NCBI RefSeq assembly: GCF_001761365.1
Contig: NZ_CP017477.1
Coordinates: forward strand, 332,501 to 396,500
Reading direction: 5' to 3'
DNA length: 64,000 nucleotides
Origin: Polaribacter vadi
GTDB taxonomy: Bacteria; Bacteroidota; Bacteroidia; Flavobacteriales; Flavobacteriaceae
Shown: positions 27,513-35,812 of the stretch, in pieces
How the letters are laid out: each line of letters begins with the position of its first letter
How positions within the stretch are numbered: the first letter of the stretch is position 1
Notes under the pieces: generated by a model
Told to the model about the DNA's origin: nothing
Seen by the model: only the letters and a program-made list of their open reading frames with translations
Databases searched by the model: none
Translations under genes and position numbers: made by a program

Positions 27513-28457
27513 TTATGAGGTAATTTGTAGTAGTTTTTTAGAATCGTTCTGAAACAAAAAACTATATTTTTTAGAGCCCCCAAGATACGAAATATCATTT
27601 CTTATTTGACCATAAAAATTCAATTGATTTTCTAAAACTTGTTTCCCTTTTTTAGACAATTTTACAGGATTAAAAGAGTTAAAAAGTGGGTTTAAGGTAT
27701 CTATACTATATTCATATTGTAAATCTCCTAAACCATAAACTTTTTGTTCTTGTATCAATGTAGAAATTAATTCTTTTTTTGAAGTAAAATTTTGATTTTG
27801 AGCAGCTTCTAAAACGGTATTTTCAATTTTGTTTAAACCGTTTTTAATGGATGGAAAACGTTGTAAATGTGCTTCAATAGCAGTTGCCAAATAATGAAAT
27901 GGCGACATTGGATTGGATTTATAAACGGTTTCTAATCGCAAAGGAGAATCAGAACAATATAGTTGCCAAATATAATCTGCATACTCAATATCGTCTTGAG
28001 AAAGTGCAACTCTATTTTTAAAATGATTATTTATTTGGTTTTTATTGAGTTCTGAAATACTATACATTTTAGTAGAATTCCCAATTTTTCCGCTACAAAT
28101 TAAAGAAATATCATATCCTTTTCGATAACGGTTTAACCAACTTAAAACTGCCAACATGTTAATTTGGCAAAATAAATCATGCTCAAACCACAACACGATT
28201 TCTTTATTACTTTTTTTATTACAAAGGTTTCTGTATTCTTTAAGAGTATACTCTATAAATTTTTGCTTGCTTACTTTATAAGAAGTTTTAAAAAACTCGA
28301 ATCTATTTTTCCAAAAAGCTTCACTACCAACATCTGTTGTTGTTTTGCCTTCACTCAACATTTCTCTCCAAGTAATAAAATCTCCAGAAAAATTTAATTC
28401 TTTTAAATAATTTGTAGTAAAATCTCCATTTGTAATATGTAAAATAGATGAACTCAT
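27513..28457 (-). CDS. DUF1835 domain-containing protein
   Basis: A 314-residue cytoplasmic protein. The N-terminal half matches the DUF1835 pattern: ILHITNGDFTTNYLKELNFSGDFITWREMLSEG, then EIVLWFEHDLFCQINMLAVLSWL. The C-terminal half carries SPLRLETVYKSNPMSPFHYLATAIEAHLQRFPS and ends in a winged-helix-like stretch with LSKKGKQVL. DUF1835 proteins have no established function. It is the first gene of the operon with the phosphorylase and binding protein. No clear promoter was found in the 149-base upstream spacer. Confidence 0.82.
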   Translation of the reverse strand: MSSSILHITNGDFTTNYLKELNFSGDFITWREMLSEGKTTTDVGSEAFWKNRFEFFKTSYKVSKQKFIEYTLKEYRNLCNKKSNKEIVLWFEHDLFCQINMLAVLSWLNRYRKGYDISLICSGKIGNSTKMYSISELNKNQINNHFKNRVALSQDDIEYADYIWQLYCSDSPLRLETVYKSNPMSPFHYLATAIEAHLQRFPSIKNGLNKIENTVLEAAQNQNFTSKKELISTLIQEQKVYGLGDLQYEYSIDTLNPLFNSFNPVKLSKKGKQVLENQLNFYGQIRNDISYLGGSKKYSFLFQNDSKKLLQITS

Positions 28458-28606
28458 AATTAAAAAATAACGTTTGTAGTCTTACTTTATTGTGCTTTTA
28501 GATTGATATACTTGTTTTTACAAAATAAATTTCAAAAAATGGTATAAAATATTTTGCAATTTATAACTTCAATCTAGTTAATTTCTTTGTTTTGTAAAGT
28601 GTTGAT

Positions 28607-28930
28607 TTAACCACCAACTCTTTTAACTTTAAAGCCTTTTTCTTTCAATATTTTCATGATTTTATCTCTAAAATCTCCTTGAATAATAATTTTATCATCT
28701 TTAAAACTACCACCAACAGAAAGAGTTGTTTTTATTTCTTTGGCTAACATTTTAAAGTCGGATGTTGCTCCTGTATACCCATCTAAAATCGTAATTGGTT
28801 TGCCTTTACGTTTTTCGTATTTGCAAAGGATTGGGTCCTCCTGTAACCAAATATTAGATTTTTCTTCCTTTGGTTCCTCAGTTTCCTGATGATCTGGAAA
28901 TAAGTTTTTTAATTGATCTTTAAAATCCAT
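28607..28930 (-). CDS. yciH: SUI1/eIF1-like translation factor YciH
   Basis: A 107-residue protein with the SUI1 domain in its C-terminal two-thirds: YEKRKGKPITILDGYTG, then LAKEIKTTLSVGGSFKDDKIIIQGDFRDKI and KEKGFKVKRVGG. Bacterial SUI1 proteins resemble eIF1 and may act in initiation fidelity or under stress, but their role is not firmly known. The N-terminus is acidic and variable. It lies 5' of the DUF1835 operon and downstream of the oxygenase gene in the same direction, with repeat-rich DNA just upstream. Confidence 0.92.
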   Translation of the reverse strand: MDFKDQLKNLFPDHQETEEPKEEKSNIWLQEDPILCKYEKRKGKPITILDGYTGATSDFKMLAKEIKTTLSVGGSFKDDKIIIQGDFRDKIMKILKEKGFKVKRVGG

Positions 28931-28935
28931 TCTTT

Positions 28936-29001
28936 CAGTTTGCAGTCAGCAGTCTTCAGTATTCAGTCAGCTTGTTATTGCCAACTGAAGACTGAAAAAC
29001 T
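28936..29001. repeat. cagtcttcag-type inverted repeat
   Basis: CAGTCTTCAGT (28950-28960) and ACTGAAGACTG (28984-28994) are perfect inverted copies; further partial copies (GCAGTCAGC, TTCAGTCAGC) surround them. A related, larger block lies at 58226-58343. This is a low-complexity, repeat-built spacer between yciH and the oxygenase gene. Confidence 0.65.
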
Positions 29002-29006
29002 ACCAA

Positions 29007-29954
29007 CTATTTTTTTAATCCCAATTCTCTTAATCGTTCATCTAAAAACTCGCCAGCTGTAATATCATCAAACTGTTTTGGGTTTTTGTCATCGATACAA
29101 TTTTCTAAAACATCTAATTTCATATCAGAAATTGGGTGCATAAAAAACGGAATTGAATAACGAGAAGTTCCCCACATTTCTTTTGGCGGATTTACCACTC
29201 TGTGAATGGTAGATTTTAATTTATTGTTACTATGTCTTGACAACATATCACCAACATTAATCATTAATTCATCTGGTTCAGCCATTGCATCAATCCATTC
29301 TCCATTATGATTTTGAACTTGTAAACCTTTTCCTTGAGCACCCATTAATAAGGTAATCAAATTAATATCTCCATGAGCAGCAGCTCTTTCAGCACCTTTT
29401 GGTTCCGTTTTTATTGGTGGATAATGAATTGGTCTTAAAATACTATTTCCGTTTTTTATATAATTGTCAAAATACGTTTCTTCTAAACCTAAATGTAAGG
29501 CCAAAGAACGCAACACAAATTTTGCTGTTTTCTCTAACATTTGGTAGGTTTCTTTACCAACTTTATTAAAGTTAGGTAATTCTTCTACTTGCACATTTTC
29601 AGGATATTCATCTGCATATTTAGAATCTTTATCTACATATTGTCCAAAATGCCAAAACTCTTTTAAATCGCCTTCTTTTTTTCCTTTTGCAGATTCTTTA
29701 CCAAAAGAAACATAGCCTCTTTGACCACCAATTCCAGGAATTTCATACTTTTCTTTTACATCTGTAGGTAAATCAAAAAAGTTTTTAATTTCAGTATATA
29801 AATTATCCACTAATTTATCATCTAAAAAATGACCTTTTAATGCCACAAAACCTATGTTTTCATAAGCGTGGCCAATTTCATCTATAAATTTTTGTTTTCT
29901 AGTTGTATCATCTGATAAAAAATCAGCTAAATTAACGCTTGGTATTTTATTCAT
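29007..29954 (-). CDS. Isopenicillin-N-synthase-family 2-oxoglutarate/Fe(II) oxygenase
   Basis: A 315-residue non-heme iron dioxygenase. An N-terminal DIOX_N domain (IPSVNLADFL..., GFVALKGHF) precedes the jelly-roll core. The iron ligands His194 and Asp196 (AAHGDINLITLL) and His251 (STIHRVVNPP), and the 2-oxoglutarate-binding RxS at Arg265 (SRYSIPFF), are all present, so the enzyme should be active. Closest types are the broad plant/bacterial ACC-oxidase/IPNS group; the substrate is unknown. A weak promoter-like TAACTTTA lies upstream. Nothing nearby suggests an antibiotic cluster. Confidence 0.9.
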   Translation of the reverse strand: MNKIPSVNLADFLSDDTTRKQKFIDEIGHAYENIGFVALKGHFLDDKLVDNLYTEIKNFFDLPTDVKEKYEIPGIGGQRGYVSFGKESAKGKKEGDLKEFWHFGQYVDKDSKYADEYPENVQVEELPNFNKVGKETYQMLEKTAKFVLRSLALHLGLEETYFDNYIKNGNSILRPIHYPPIKTEPKGAERAAAHGDINLITLLMGAQGKGLQVQNHNGEWIDAMAEPDELMINVGDMLSRHSNNKLKSTIHRVVNPPKEMWGTSRYSIPFFMHPISDMKLDVLENCIDDKNPKQFDDITAGEFLDERLRELGLKK

Positions 29955-30083
29955 AATTAATTGAAATTTTAGTAAAATAAGAGTTTAAAGTTACAAAAAA
30001 TTTTGTCTTTTAACTTTCAAAAAAAGCAAACCAATTTTTATAGGTCCTTTTTTAGGGTAGTAAATGTAAGAATATTTTAAATA

Positions 30084-30812
30084 TTACCTTTTAGTAAATG
30101 GAATTAAATAACTAATGGTGTAGTTGAAACCAAAACCAGTGCCACTCTCAAAAACTCTGTTAAAACCTGGTGAGTATAATGTTTGGAAGTTTTCTGGTTC
30201 TTTGGCGCTCATTAAAATTTTATAAGAACCACTAACACTTACAAATACATTTTTAAAGGTTTCTGCTTTAAAACCAACCACGAATTCTGACCAATGAGTA
30301 TTTAAACTAGTTGTTGATGCAGTTGTATTTGTAATTACAGGAAAATATGGAATCCCATTCCCTTCACCTCTTACCACATTTGGAGTGTAGCTATTTAGAG
30401 TTTGATCAAAAATACTAAAACCATATCTATATCCTGCAAAAATTTCGTTGTTCATATCCAACCAGTTTTCATAAGCATTGTAATTAAAACCTAAGCGAAT
30501 ATAATTACCTTTTGAGGTTGAGTTTGTAAAATCTTCTTGTGTTGTTTCCTCTTCAAAACCTACTTCTGCTGCTATATAAAATTTCTTAGAAATTCTATAA
30601 TCTCCAACAATTTCTAAACCAGTGTAAGAATCTTTAATACTTGATAGAATTGGTTTGCTTAAATCGATTCCAACACGAATTCCATAAGGAGATTTGTAAA
30701 CAATAGAATCTTTTGAAGTACCTACAGAGTCCTTTTGTTGTTCTTGTGAAAATCCATCAACAAAAACAAATAGGACGAAAATATTAATGAAATATTTGTA
30801 CATGAGTTTCAT
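30084..30812 (-). CDS. DUF6048 family outer-membrane-type protein
   Basis: A 242-residue protein with a signal peptide (YFINIFVLFVFVDGFSQ) followed by beta-strand-rich sequence: PYGIRVGIDLSKPILSS, YRISKKFYIAAEVGFEE and GFNYTISYLIPF at the end. The C-terminal aromatic strand suggests an outer-membrane beta-barrel. This matches the DUF6048 family, usually found beside DUF6452, as here. The start overlaps the end of the DUF6452 gene by 29 bases; an ATG three codons later also overlaps. Function unknown. Confidence 0.82.
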   Translation of the reverse strand: MKLMYKYFINIFVLFVFVDGFSQEQQKDSVGTSKDSIVYKSPYGIRVGIDLSKPILSSIKDSYTGLEIVGDYRISKKFYIAAEVGFEEETTQEDFTNSTSKGNYIRLGFNYNAYENWLDMNNEIFAGYRYGFSIFDQTLNSYTPNVVRGEGNGIPYFPVITNTTASTTSLNTHWSEFVVGFKAETFKNVFVSVSGSYKILMSAKEPENFQTLYSPGFNRVFESGTGFGFNYTISYLIPFTKR

Positions 30813-31248
30813 TTTGATTGTCTATCGTTGTTAATGTTTGAGGCGTAAAACTGGTTATCCAAGTATTGTCTGATTCAAAACTTACATCATTAAAAATAAC
30901 TCTAAATCCACAAGATCTAGAAACATACACTTCTTCAGTTGAATATTTTATAGTCAATTGATTCACAACACCATTTTGAGAAAAATTATAAACTGTTTCT
31001 GTAGCGAATTGATTTAAAGGAATTTCCAGTTTGTTTCCAGTAATGTTTTCGAAAAGATTATCTTTATTCTCTGCACTTTCAGACCAAACAGTTATAGAGC
31101 TAAAGTTTTTAGGTGATTCTCTATTATTAGCATCATAAAATTCTAAAACTAAACTTGGAGTTACAGGATTTTGTATACAAAAATCGTCTTTCTCACAACT
31201 TGAAAAAATGATGATTGACAAAAAAAGAATTGCAATTGTTTTTTTCAT
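30784..31248 (-). CDS. DUF6452 family lipoprotein
   Basis: Lipoprotein of about 154 residues with lipobox IFSSC followed by EKDDFC. Conserved features are CIQNPVTPSLVLEFYDANN and CGFRVIFNDVSFE. The chosen ATG at 31248 gives a clean signal peptide and avoids overlap with the pterin dehydratase gene; an upstream in-frame ATG at 31269 would add seven residues and overlap. DUF6452 and DUF6048 genes are typically adjacent in Flavobacteriia and close to rlmD, the same order seen here. Probably an envelope pair, but no function is known. Confidence 0.8.
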   Translation of the reverse strand: MKKTIAILFLSIIIFSSCEKDDFCIQNPVTPSLVLEFYDANNRESPKNFSSITVWSESAENKDNLFENITGNKLEIPLNQFATETVYNFSQNGVVNQLTIKYSTEEVYVSRSCGFRVIFNDVSFESDNTWITSFTPQTLTTIDNQNETHVQIFH

Positions 31249-31252
31249 AAAC

Positions 31253-31555
31253 CTAATCTTCTTCTTCAACTTCTACAATTTTATTGATTGCTGCAGCCAA
31301 TTTAAAATCTAACTCTGTAACACCATTTGCATCGTGAGTTGTTAAGGTAATATCTAAGGTGTTGTAAATATTAGTCCATTCTGGATGATGGTTCAAAGCC
31401 TCACATTCAAAGGCAATTCTATTCATTGCAGACATACAATCTTTAAAATTATCGAACACAAAATCGGTGTGCAAAGCATCATCATAATATTCCCAATCAA
31501 TTAAGTTTTTTAATTTTGATTCAATTGCTTCTTCAGATAGTTTTAGCATTTTCAT
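31253..31555 (-). CDS. phhB: 4a-hydroxytetrahydrobiopterin dehydratase (pterin carbinolamine dehydratase)
   Basis: A 100-residue PCD/DCoH protein. It regenerates quinonoid dihydropterin from 4a-hydroxytetrahydropterin, the product of pterin-dependent hydroxylases such as phenylalanine hydroxylase. The motif ALNHHPEW (His56, His57, Trp60) and THDANGVTELDFKLA (His74, Asp75) form the pterin site. No phenylalanine hydroxylase gene is in the window. The DUF6452 start follows four bases after the stop, so they are probably one transcript. Confidence 0.94.
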   Translation of the reverse strand: MKMLKLSEEAIESKLKNLIDWEYYDDALHTDFVFDNFKDCMSAMNRIAFECEALNHHPEWTNIYNTLDITLTTHDANGVTELDFKLAAAINKIVEVEEED

Positions 31556-31594
31556 AAGTATTGTTTTTTATAAAAAATTAATTCTTTGTTTTGT

Positions 31595-31843
31595 TTATTT
31601 GTTGATGCCAATATTATTGATATTATCTGTAGGATTTGGGTTTTTCCTTGTCCACTTTAAACCTAATTTAAAAAGCAAAATAGCAATTCCTAAAATTAAA
31701 AGTGAGCCAAAGATATAACCAAACGAATACCCTGTGAAATTATTGGAAAATGTTCCTATAATTGTAGGTATTTGCATCAAAAATCCTAATCCAAGAAAAA
31801 TAGAGATTAAAATAAAAAAAGCACCAAATATTTTTTTAATCAT
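31595..31843 (-). CDS. Small membrane protein (82 residues)
   Basis: Two hydrophobic helices (about residues 5-27 and 40-60) and a basic then asparagine-rich tail (KWTRKNPNPTDNINNIGINK). No domain recognised. A TAnnTTTG box (TATATTTG on the minus strand, 31848-31855) lies only five bases upstream of the ATG. The gene is 39 bases upstream of the pterin dehydratase gene and may lead that operon. Confidence 0.6.
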   Translation of the reverse strand: MIKKIFGAFFILISIFLGLGFLMQIPTIIGTFSNNFTGYSFGYIFGSLLILGIAILLFKLGLKWTRKNPNPTDNINNIGINK

Positions 31844-32051
31844 ATTACAAATATATTAAAGTATAACTTCTTACTGATGTTAATTAATTTGATTTTTTAA
31901 ATACATAATTTCTCTACACATGTATAAAATATCTAAATTATACATTTATTATTCTTTTTTAACGTTAACATAATGCACTATTTTACTATTCTTATGCAAG
32001 TGAAAATTCTAATTTAATATAAAAAAATCTAAAATTACCCATTAGTAGGTA

Positions 32052-32082
32052 TTTCGACTACGTTTTTCTAATTATATATTTG
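32052..32082 (+). promoter_or_regulatory. Predicted promoter of the 32.1 kb lipoprotein gene
   Basis: TTTC (32052-32055), 19-base spacer, and TATATTTG (32075-32082), a full TAnnTTTG match. The ATG is 18 bases further on. Confidence 0.5.
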
Positions 32083-32100
32083 AAAATAAAAATTATAATT

Positions 32101-32445
32101 ATGAAATTTTACAAAAAAATAATTTTATCAATTAGCTTTTTAGCTTTTTATAATTGTGCTGAATTAAGCTCTGCTTTATCAAATTACAATCAAAGTAGTG
32201 GAGGGCAATGTGCAACTATTGAAGTATTGTATTTTGTTTTAAATCCTGAAACTGATAAATATGTGGCAGGAAAGGTTTATATTAAAGACAAAAAAGGAAA
32301 TGATATTGCTTACAATGAAAAAAGGTGGAGAAATAATTTAGGAAATTCATATTTAGATAGAGGTCAATTTACGGCATATTATAAAACAAGTCCATATTCT
32401 GGAGGAGAATATAAATTTGTAGTCCATTGTGCTGGTTGGCATTAA
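32101..32445 (+). CDS. Hypothetical small lipoprotein
   Basis: A 114-residue protein starting at ATG 32101 (MKFYKKIIL), preferred over a TTG seven codons upstream because it gives a normal signal peptide with lipobox FYNC. The mature part contains one further pair of Cys (GGQCATIEVLYFVL and FVVHCAGWH), which could form a disulfide. It looks beta-rich: TDKYVAGKVYIKDKKGNDIAYNEKRW. No family recognised. It stands alone and is convergent with rlmD. Confidence 0.6.
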   Translation: MKFYKKIILSISFLAFYNCAELSSALSNYNQSSGGQCATIEVLYFVLNPETDKYVAGKVYIKDKKGNDIAYNEKRWRNNLGNSYLDRGQFTAYYKTSPYSGGEYKFVVHCAGWH

Positions 32446-32461
32446 AGTAGATTAATATTGA

Positions 32462-33916
32462 TTAATTTTTCTCAAACAAAACCACAGTTTCTATATGACT
32501 TGTATGTGGAAATTGATCTACCAAGCTAATTTTTTTAAGTTGATAACCAGCTTCACTTAATAACTCTGTATCTCTTGCTTGCGTTGCAGGATTACAAGAA
32601 ACGTACACCATTCTATCCGCATTTAAATTGATGATTTTCTGTAATGTTTTTGGTGCAATTCCAGCTCTTGCAGGATCTAAAATTATTGTTTTTATTTTAT
32701 CTTGATATTCTGGATGCGCAATTAAGAATTTACCAACATCAGCAGCATAAAATTTTAAGCCATCAATATTATTTCTTTTGGCGTTCTTTTTTGCATCATC
32801 AATAGCAGAAGCAACAATATCTACCCCAACAATTTTTGCGTTTTCGCTTCTAGAGGCTACAATTTGACCAATTGTTCCTGTTCCGCAAAATAAATCCATC
32901 ACAACAGAATTGTCTACTTTACTTTTATCTTCCAAAACATATTCTACAACTTTAGCATATAATTTTTCGGCACATTTAGGGTTGGTTTGAAAAAAGCTTT
33001 TCATGCTGATTTCGAAATTTAAACCTAATAATTCTTCTACAATTTTGTCTTTTCCATAAACAAGATTTAAACTTCCAGAAGTTGCAATCGTTCTATCTCC
33101 AGTTTCATCATTAATTGTATGTAATAAACCTGCTAAACGTTCTCCAAAAATATCTTTTAAAAAACCTGCAAATTTGTTTAAATCGAACTTCTCTAAATCA
33201 TCAGAAGTGGTTACTAAATTGCATAATAATTCATCTGTTTTAAAAGATTTTCTGACTACAAAATATCTGAAAAAACCTTCTTTCTTAGGTCCATGCCAAG
33301 GTTCTAAACCAGTTTCGATACAATATTGTCTTATGTTTTTTAGATTGTCTTCTAGTTGTTTATCAAACAAACCAGAATCTTTCTCTAAATTATCTCCCAT
33401 CCACCAAACTCCACGTCTTTTAAAACCTAGCGTAAATTCATCTTTATCAGTTTTATTAACTCTGTCATAACCAATTGCAGAAAAACCATATTCCATTTTA
33501 TTTCGATAATGAAACACGTTTGGAGAAGCTATAAATTCATCAAATAAGTCTTCAATATTTTCTACTTTACCAATTCTTTTAAATAAAGATAATGTGCTTT
33601 CTTTTTTATATTGATGTTGTAATTCTATAGGCAACTGAATGTAAGGAGCACCAGGAATATCTTGGTAAGGAACTTCAACTTCATCTTCAGAAGGTTGTAA
33701 AACATCAATTAATTTTGCTTCTGCGTAGTTTTTACTCGTTTTATTAATTTGAGCTTTTACCAATTGTCCAGGCAACGTATTTGGAACAAAAACGACAAAA
33801 CTACCTTCTTCGGATTTTATTCTCGCGATTCCTTTTCCTCCAAAAGCATAATCTTCAATCTTTAATTCTAAAATTTGATTTTTTTTGACAAATTTATTTC
33901 GTTCTCTACGTGGCAT
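32462..33916 (-). CDS. rlmD: 23S rRNA (uracil-1939 C5)-methyltransferase RlmD
   Basis: A 484-residue RumA-type enzyme. An N-terminal TRAM domain (LKIEDYAFGGKGIARI... VFVPNTLPGQLVKAQI) is followed by the methyltransferase core: VMDLFCGTGTIGQIV (SAM site), IILDPARAGI, and the catalytic-Cys motif VYVSCNPATQARD. The four-Cys iron-sulfur cluster of E. coli RlmD is not apparent. The start at ATG 33916 (MPRRERNKFVKKNQ) is preferred over an upstream ATG because the extra 23 residues are hydrophobic and run past the predicted promoter. Adjacent DUF6452/DUF6048 genes are a usual neighbourhood. Confidence 0.93.
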   Translation of the reverse strand: MPRRERNKFVKKNQILELKIEDYAFGGKGIARIKSEEGSFVVFVPNTLPGQLVKAQINKTSKNYAEAKLIDVLQPSEDEVEVPYQDIPGAPYIQLPIELQHQYKKESTLSLFKRIGKVENIEDLFDEFIASPNVFHYRNKMEYGFSAIGYDRVNKTDKDEFTLGFKRRGVWWMGDNLEKDSGLFDKQLEDNLKNIRQYCIETGLEPWHGPKKEGFFRYFVVRKSFKTDELLCNLVTTSDDLEKFDLNKFAGFLKDIFGERLAGLLHTINDETGDRTIATSGSLNLVYGKDKIVEELLGLNFEISMKSFFQTNPKCAEKLYAKVVEYVLEDKSKVDNSVVMDLFCGTGTIGQIVASRSENAKIVGVDIVASAIDDAKKNAKRNNIDGLKFYAADVGKFLIAHPEYQDKIKTIILDPARAGIAPKTLQKIINLNADRMVYVSCNPATQARDTELLSEAGYQLKKISLVDQFPHTSHIETVVLFEKN

Positions 33917-33937
33917 TTCTTGTTTTTTATGGATGCA

Positions 33938-33967
33938 CAAAATTAAGTAAAATAAGACTTTTACAAA
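33938..33967 (-). promoter_or_regulatory. Predicted promoter of rlmD
   Basis: Minus strand TTTG (33964-33967), 18-base spacer, TAATTTTG (33938-33945): a full match to both boxes, 22 bases before the chosen ATG. It supports that start. Confidence 0.6.
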
Positions 33968-33969
33968 GC

Positions 33970-34002
33970 AAAAAAGGCTACTCATTTTGAGTAGCCTTTT
34001 TT
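33970..34002 (-). terminator. Terminator of the OmpA-lipoprotein gene
   Basis: GGCTACTCA and its complement, extended by A/T pairs to 15 bp, around a three-base loop, with T-runs on both strands. It lies 19 bases beyond the OmpA stop codon and immediately before the rlmD promoter. Confidence 0.85.
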
Positions 34003-34020
34003 ATATAAAAAATAGGATGA

Positions 34021-34716
34021 TTATTGTTTTGCTTCTTCTTGCGCTTCTTTAATCATTTCTTCATTGGCAACAATCGCAAACTCAACACGTCTGTTTTTAC
34101 TTCTTCCTTCTGCAGTTTCATTGGTAGCAATTGGATCTGCAATTCCTTTTCCTTTTGTTTCAAATCTACTTTTTTGTACACCATTTGAAGCTAAAAATTC
34201 CATTACAGAATTTGCTCTTTTTTCAGATAAAGATAAATTGTATTCTGCTCTACCAGTATTATCTGTATAACCATAAATTATAATGTTTGTATTTTCATAG
34301 TTATTTAAAACAGGTACTAATTTTTGTAAATTTTCTTTTGCTGTTGTAGATAATGTAGCTTTATTCGTATCAAAACGAATCGCATTTTCACCTAAAGTTA
34401 ACATAATCCCTTCACCAACTCTTTCTACTTGTGCTCCAGGAACAGCTTCTTCAATTTCTCTAGCTTGTTTATCCATTTTATTACCAATTACACCACCAGT
34501 AACACCTCCAATAACACCACCTAAAATGGCACCTAATTCAGAATTTTTCTTGTTCCCAACATTGTTACCAATAACACCACCAATAATAGCGCCTGCAGCT
34601 GTACCAATTGCAGCACCTTTTTGCGTGTTATTTGCATTTTTTGTAGCCTCACAAGATGTTAATGTAAATGCTGATGCTATTAAAATAGCTAAACTATAAA
34701 TTATTGTTTTTTTCAT
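34021..34716 (-). CDS. OmpA-family lipoprotein with glycine-zipper domain
   Basis: A 231-residue outer-membrane lipoprotein with lipobox LTSC. Residues about 33-80 form a glycine zipper (GAAIGTAAGAIIGGVIGNNVG, then a second GAILGGVIGG run) that inserts in membranes. The C-terminal OmpA domain (about 105-215) has IIIYGYTDNTGRAEYNLSLSEKRANSV and RSKNRRVEF, the peptidoglycan-binding residues. It anchors the outer membrane to peptidoglycan. The lipocalin-like gene lies 23 bases upstream and is cotranscribed. Confidence 0.93.
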   Translation of the reverse strand: MKKTIIYSLAILIASAFTLTSCEATKNANNTQKGAAIGTAAGAIIGGVIGNNVGNKKNSELGAILGGVIGGVTGGVIGNKMDKQAREIEEAVPGAQVERVGEGIMLTLGENAIRFDTNKATLSTTAKENLQKLVPVLNNYENTNIIIYGYTDNTGRAEYNLSLSEKRANSVMEFLASNGVQKSRFETKGKGIADPIATNETAEGRSKNRRVEFAIVANEEMIKEAQEEAKQ

Positions 34717-34739
34717 TATATATGTTTTTATTGTTTAAA

Positions 34740-35219
34740 TTAATTTCTTTGAAAAGTATATGTTATATTTTTTGTTTGTCCTGCAACATTAATGGTGTCA
34801 ATTAAATTAAAACTAGATTCAGTAACATTTCTTACAGCTAAAACAAAACCATTGTTAACTTCTTTTGCTTTGTAATCATTAATAATTTTTAAAACAAAAT
34901 TACCTTCTTTGTTGATGTACCAAGTTATTGGAGAGCTAAAGTTTTTACAGTCACTACTTACGTTATTTAGCGACATTTCACCTTTGTTGTTATTTGAAAC
35001 AAAGCTCCAGTTACTATTTACAAAACATTTGGAGTCTTCAATATTAAAAGAATTTACTTTAAAATATGCAGAGTTTGGATAATTAACGGAAGTTAAGGTC
35101 CAATCTCCTTTTAGCATACGCTCTGTTTTATTGTCTAAATTTGTGCTTACTGTAGATGATGTAGATTTACAGCTGATAAAAGCTGTCAATAATAATAAAG
35201 TGAATAAGGTTTTTTTCAT
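34740..35219 (-). CDS. Lipocalin-like lipoprotein
   Basis: A 159-residue lipoprotein with lipobox FISC followed by KSTSS. The mature domain begins LKGDWTLTSVNYPN, the GxW motif of lipocalin-like (DUF4923/lipocalin_4-type) proteins of Bacteroidota, followed by beta strands. Two Cys (SKCFVNSNW and SSDCKNF) could pair. It lies just upstream of the OmpA lipoprotein, suggesting both act in the outer envelope. The ligand, if any, is unknown. Confidence 0.8.
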   Translation of the reverse strand: MKKTLFTLLLLTAFISCKSTSSTVSTNLDNKTERMLKGDWTLTSVNYPNSAYFKVNSFNIEDSKCFVNSNWSFVSNNNKGEMSLNNVSSDCKNFSSPITWYINKEGNFVLKIINDYKAKEVNNGFVLAVRNVTESSFNLIDTINVAGQTKNITYTFQRN

Positions 35220-35812
35220 GATTGATAATTTGTTTTTTTATTAGTTTATTAGTTTTTATTACAAAAAAAAATCTTTTTTAGCAAAGGCTAATGTATACAA
35301 AAGAATATTAGAAGAATGTATTTTCTACTTAATCTATTCTTAATTAATTGTAATATAATTATTCAAAATTAATTTATTTTTGATTTACAGTTTAGCTCAT
35401 TAAGTTTTTTCTTTAATCGAAATCAAATTTTTAAACAACAATTTTTTGTATGCTTAATGTGCGTTAGCGATTGAACCTTTCGACTTCGCTAAAGACAGGC
35501 TTTATGTTTGAGTTCTTTTTTGTTTTTATCAAAAAAAGCGAGTAGTGAAAGCGCGACCTTTTTAGGGAACGTCCAAAAATTAGTTAGTAGTGTTATAGTG
35601 AGCAATATTTAGTTAGTTTGGTAAGAAATATTAAAACAGTTTATAGTTCCTTCCCTTTGGTAAGGTTAGGATGGACTTTTTTTTATTACTTTTGTGTAAC
35701 TTCGAGGATGATTTCTTTCCCACGCTGAATTTCTGACCAATTTAAATTGAGGTATCAGAAAGATAAAGGTAGAACAGGAATGTTTTTAGTACAAACATTT
35801 AAAAATTTTAAA
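35220..35812. other. Repeat-rich intergenic region upstream of rocD
   Basis: This 590-base region has no supportable gene. It contains a half copy of the cgactt/cgct repeat family (CTTTCGACTTCGCTAAAGACAGG near 35477-35500), a GC-richer patch near 35535-35580 (GCGAGTAGTGAAAGCGCGACC then AGGGAACGTCC) that resembles intergenic repeats I recall from other Flavobacteriia, and a TAnnTTTG box (TACTTTTG, 35687-35694) about 120 bases before the rocD ATG. Confidence 0.5.

Noticed and set aside
26643..28457. Nucleoside phosphorylase plus binding-fold protein as MqnB and MqnA of the futalosine menaquinone pathway
   Set aside because: The phosphorylase resembles uridine phosphorylase rather than futalosine hydrolase, the binding protein resembles NMT1/SsuA rather than MqnA, and Flavobacteriia use the classical Men pathway as far as I know.
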